This document shows, in pieces, positions 23,688-23,901 of a stretch of DNA of 23,901 nucleotides (position 1 is the stretch's first letter; every line of letters begins with the position of its first letter). This DNA is from CAZFAP01 sp964516325 (GTDB lineage Bacteria > Auribacterota > JABMQX01): contig CAZFAP010000065.1 of assembly GCA_964516325.1 (NCBI GenBank), forward strand, positions 1-23,901. The letters are read 5' to 3'. A program made the translations under genes and the position numbers. The notes beneath the pieces were generated by a model that ran no database searches, had not been told where the DNA came from, and saw only the letters and a list, made by a program, of their open reading frames with translations.

Positions 23688-23901
23688 CGTTCATCTCCAA
23701 TGAGTTACGACTTATCGCCGCCTAATTTCCCCCACTCGCTCAAGCCTGCTGGTGACATTCTGGGGACAACCACAAGTCAAAAAATCTTGGGTCTGGAGAA
23801 ATCCACCCTGCCCATCTCTTCCTTCATGAAATCTCTTGCTGGTGTGCTGTTGCACAATTATAGTTGCTTATGCTATTTGGATTGGCTATACTTACTGTGA
23901 G
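23688..23901. other. Flank beyond the tRNA fragment, no gene recognised
   Basis: This stretch is visibly more AT-rich than the operon. A frame open to the right edge has no ribosome site or motif. If the tRNA fragment is an attachment site, this is host chromosome outside the element. Confidence 0.4.

Overview
The window looks like a fragment of a moderately GC-rich bacterium of the PVC group, most likely Verrucomicrobiota. The case rests on three things seen in its proteins: a giant RHS protein with stacked LamG, PKD, CARDB, PPC and IPT-like domains, a DPNxKxGPAGFG-type extracellular domain near its C-terminus, and a terminal FYRIELK tail of a kind I associate with secreted Verrucomicrobiota proteins. 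The assignment comes from memory of families, not from a search.

Layout. (1) 1-311: the tail of a secreted beta-helix protein that enters from the left and stops early. (2) 481-6966: one 2161-residue RHS/YD-repeat surface or secreted protein. Its post-core toxin slot holds a putative HEEIH zinc-protease segment, followed unusually by about 400 more residues of extracellular domains. (3) 7545-13714, minus strand: a two-gene unit encoding a polytopic membrane protein (seven-bladed PQQ-type propeller, M48 peptidase, many membrane segments, helical tail) and a 585-residue cytoplasmic protein with a winged-helix/TPR front and a weakly sigma-factor-like rear. A second winged-helix protein (14278-14931) is transcribed divergently. 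This looks like an undescribed sensor-protease-regulator module. (4) 15506-23512, plus strand: a long run of mostly closely spaced or overlapping genes. It comprises a SprT-like zinc protease, a four-helix membrane protein, a Cys/His-rich protein, a HerA/VirD4-like ATPase with a C-terminal winged helix, a PD-(D/E)XK-like protein, DUF2997, a Ycf46-type AAA+ ATPase, a small unknown, a DUF1257/Ycf35-type protein, a small membrane protein, a TSCPD (NrdJ C-terminus-like) protein split by an in-frame TAG, and an excisionase-like helix-turn-helix protein.

(5) 23634-23687 is the 3' part of a tRNA-Leu(CAA) gene: anticodon loop, GCAA-capped variable arm, T-arm and acceptor 3' strand, with no 5' half. 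Just before it lie clustered short direct repeats. Such 3' fragments mark the distal end of elements integrated in tRNA genes. Because the 5' half of the target always lies on the other side, the element should extend leftward from 23687. The plus-strand operon is therefore probably cargo of an integrated island whose left end, integrase and intact tRNA lie outside the window. Sequence after 23687 is visibly more AT-rich and shows no recognisable gene.

How the genes may work together (inference): the DUF2997-Ycf46-DUF1257 trio is a known recurrent neighbourhood, though of unclear function as far as I know. Here it sits with a DNA-pumping-type ATPase, a nuclease-like protein, a SprT-like protease and a ribonucleotide-reductase-related domain, which points to DNA processing or element-host conflict. 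The divergent minus-strand module could sense envelope state and control transcription through one or both winged-helix proteins.
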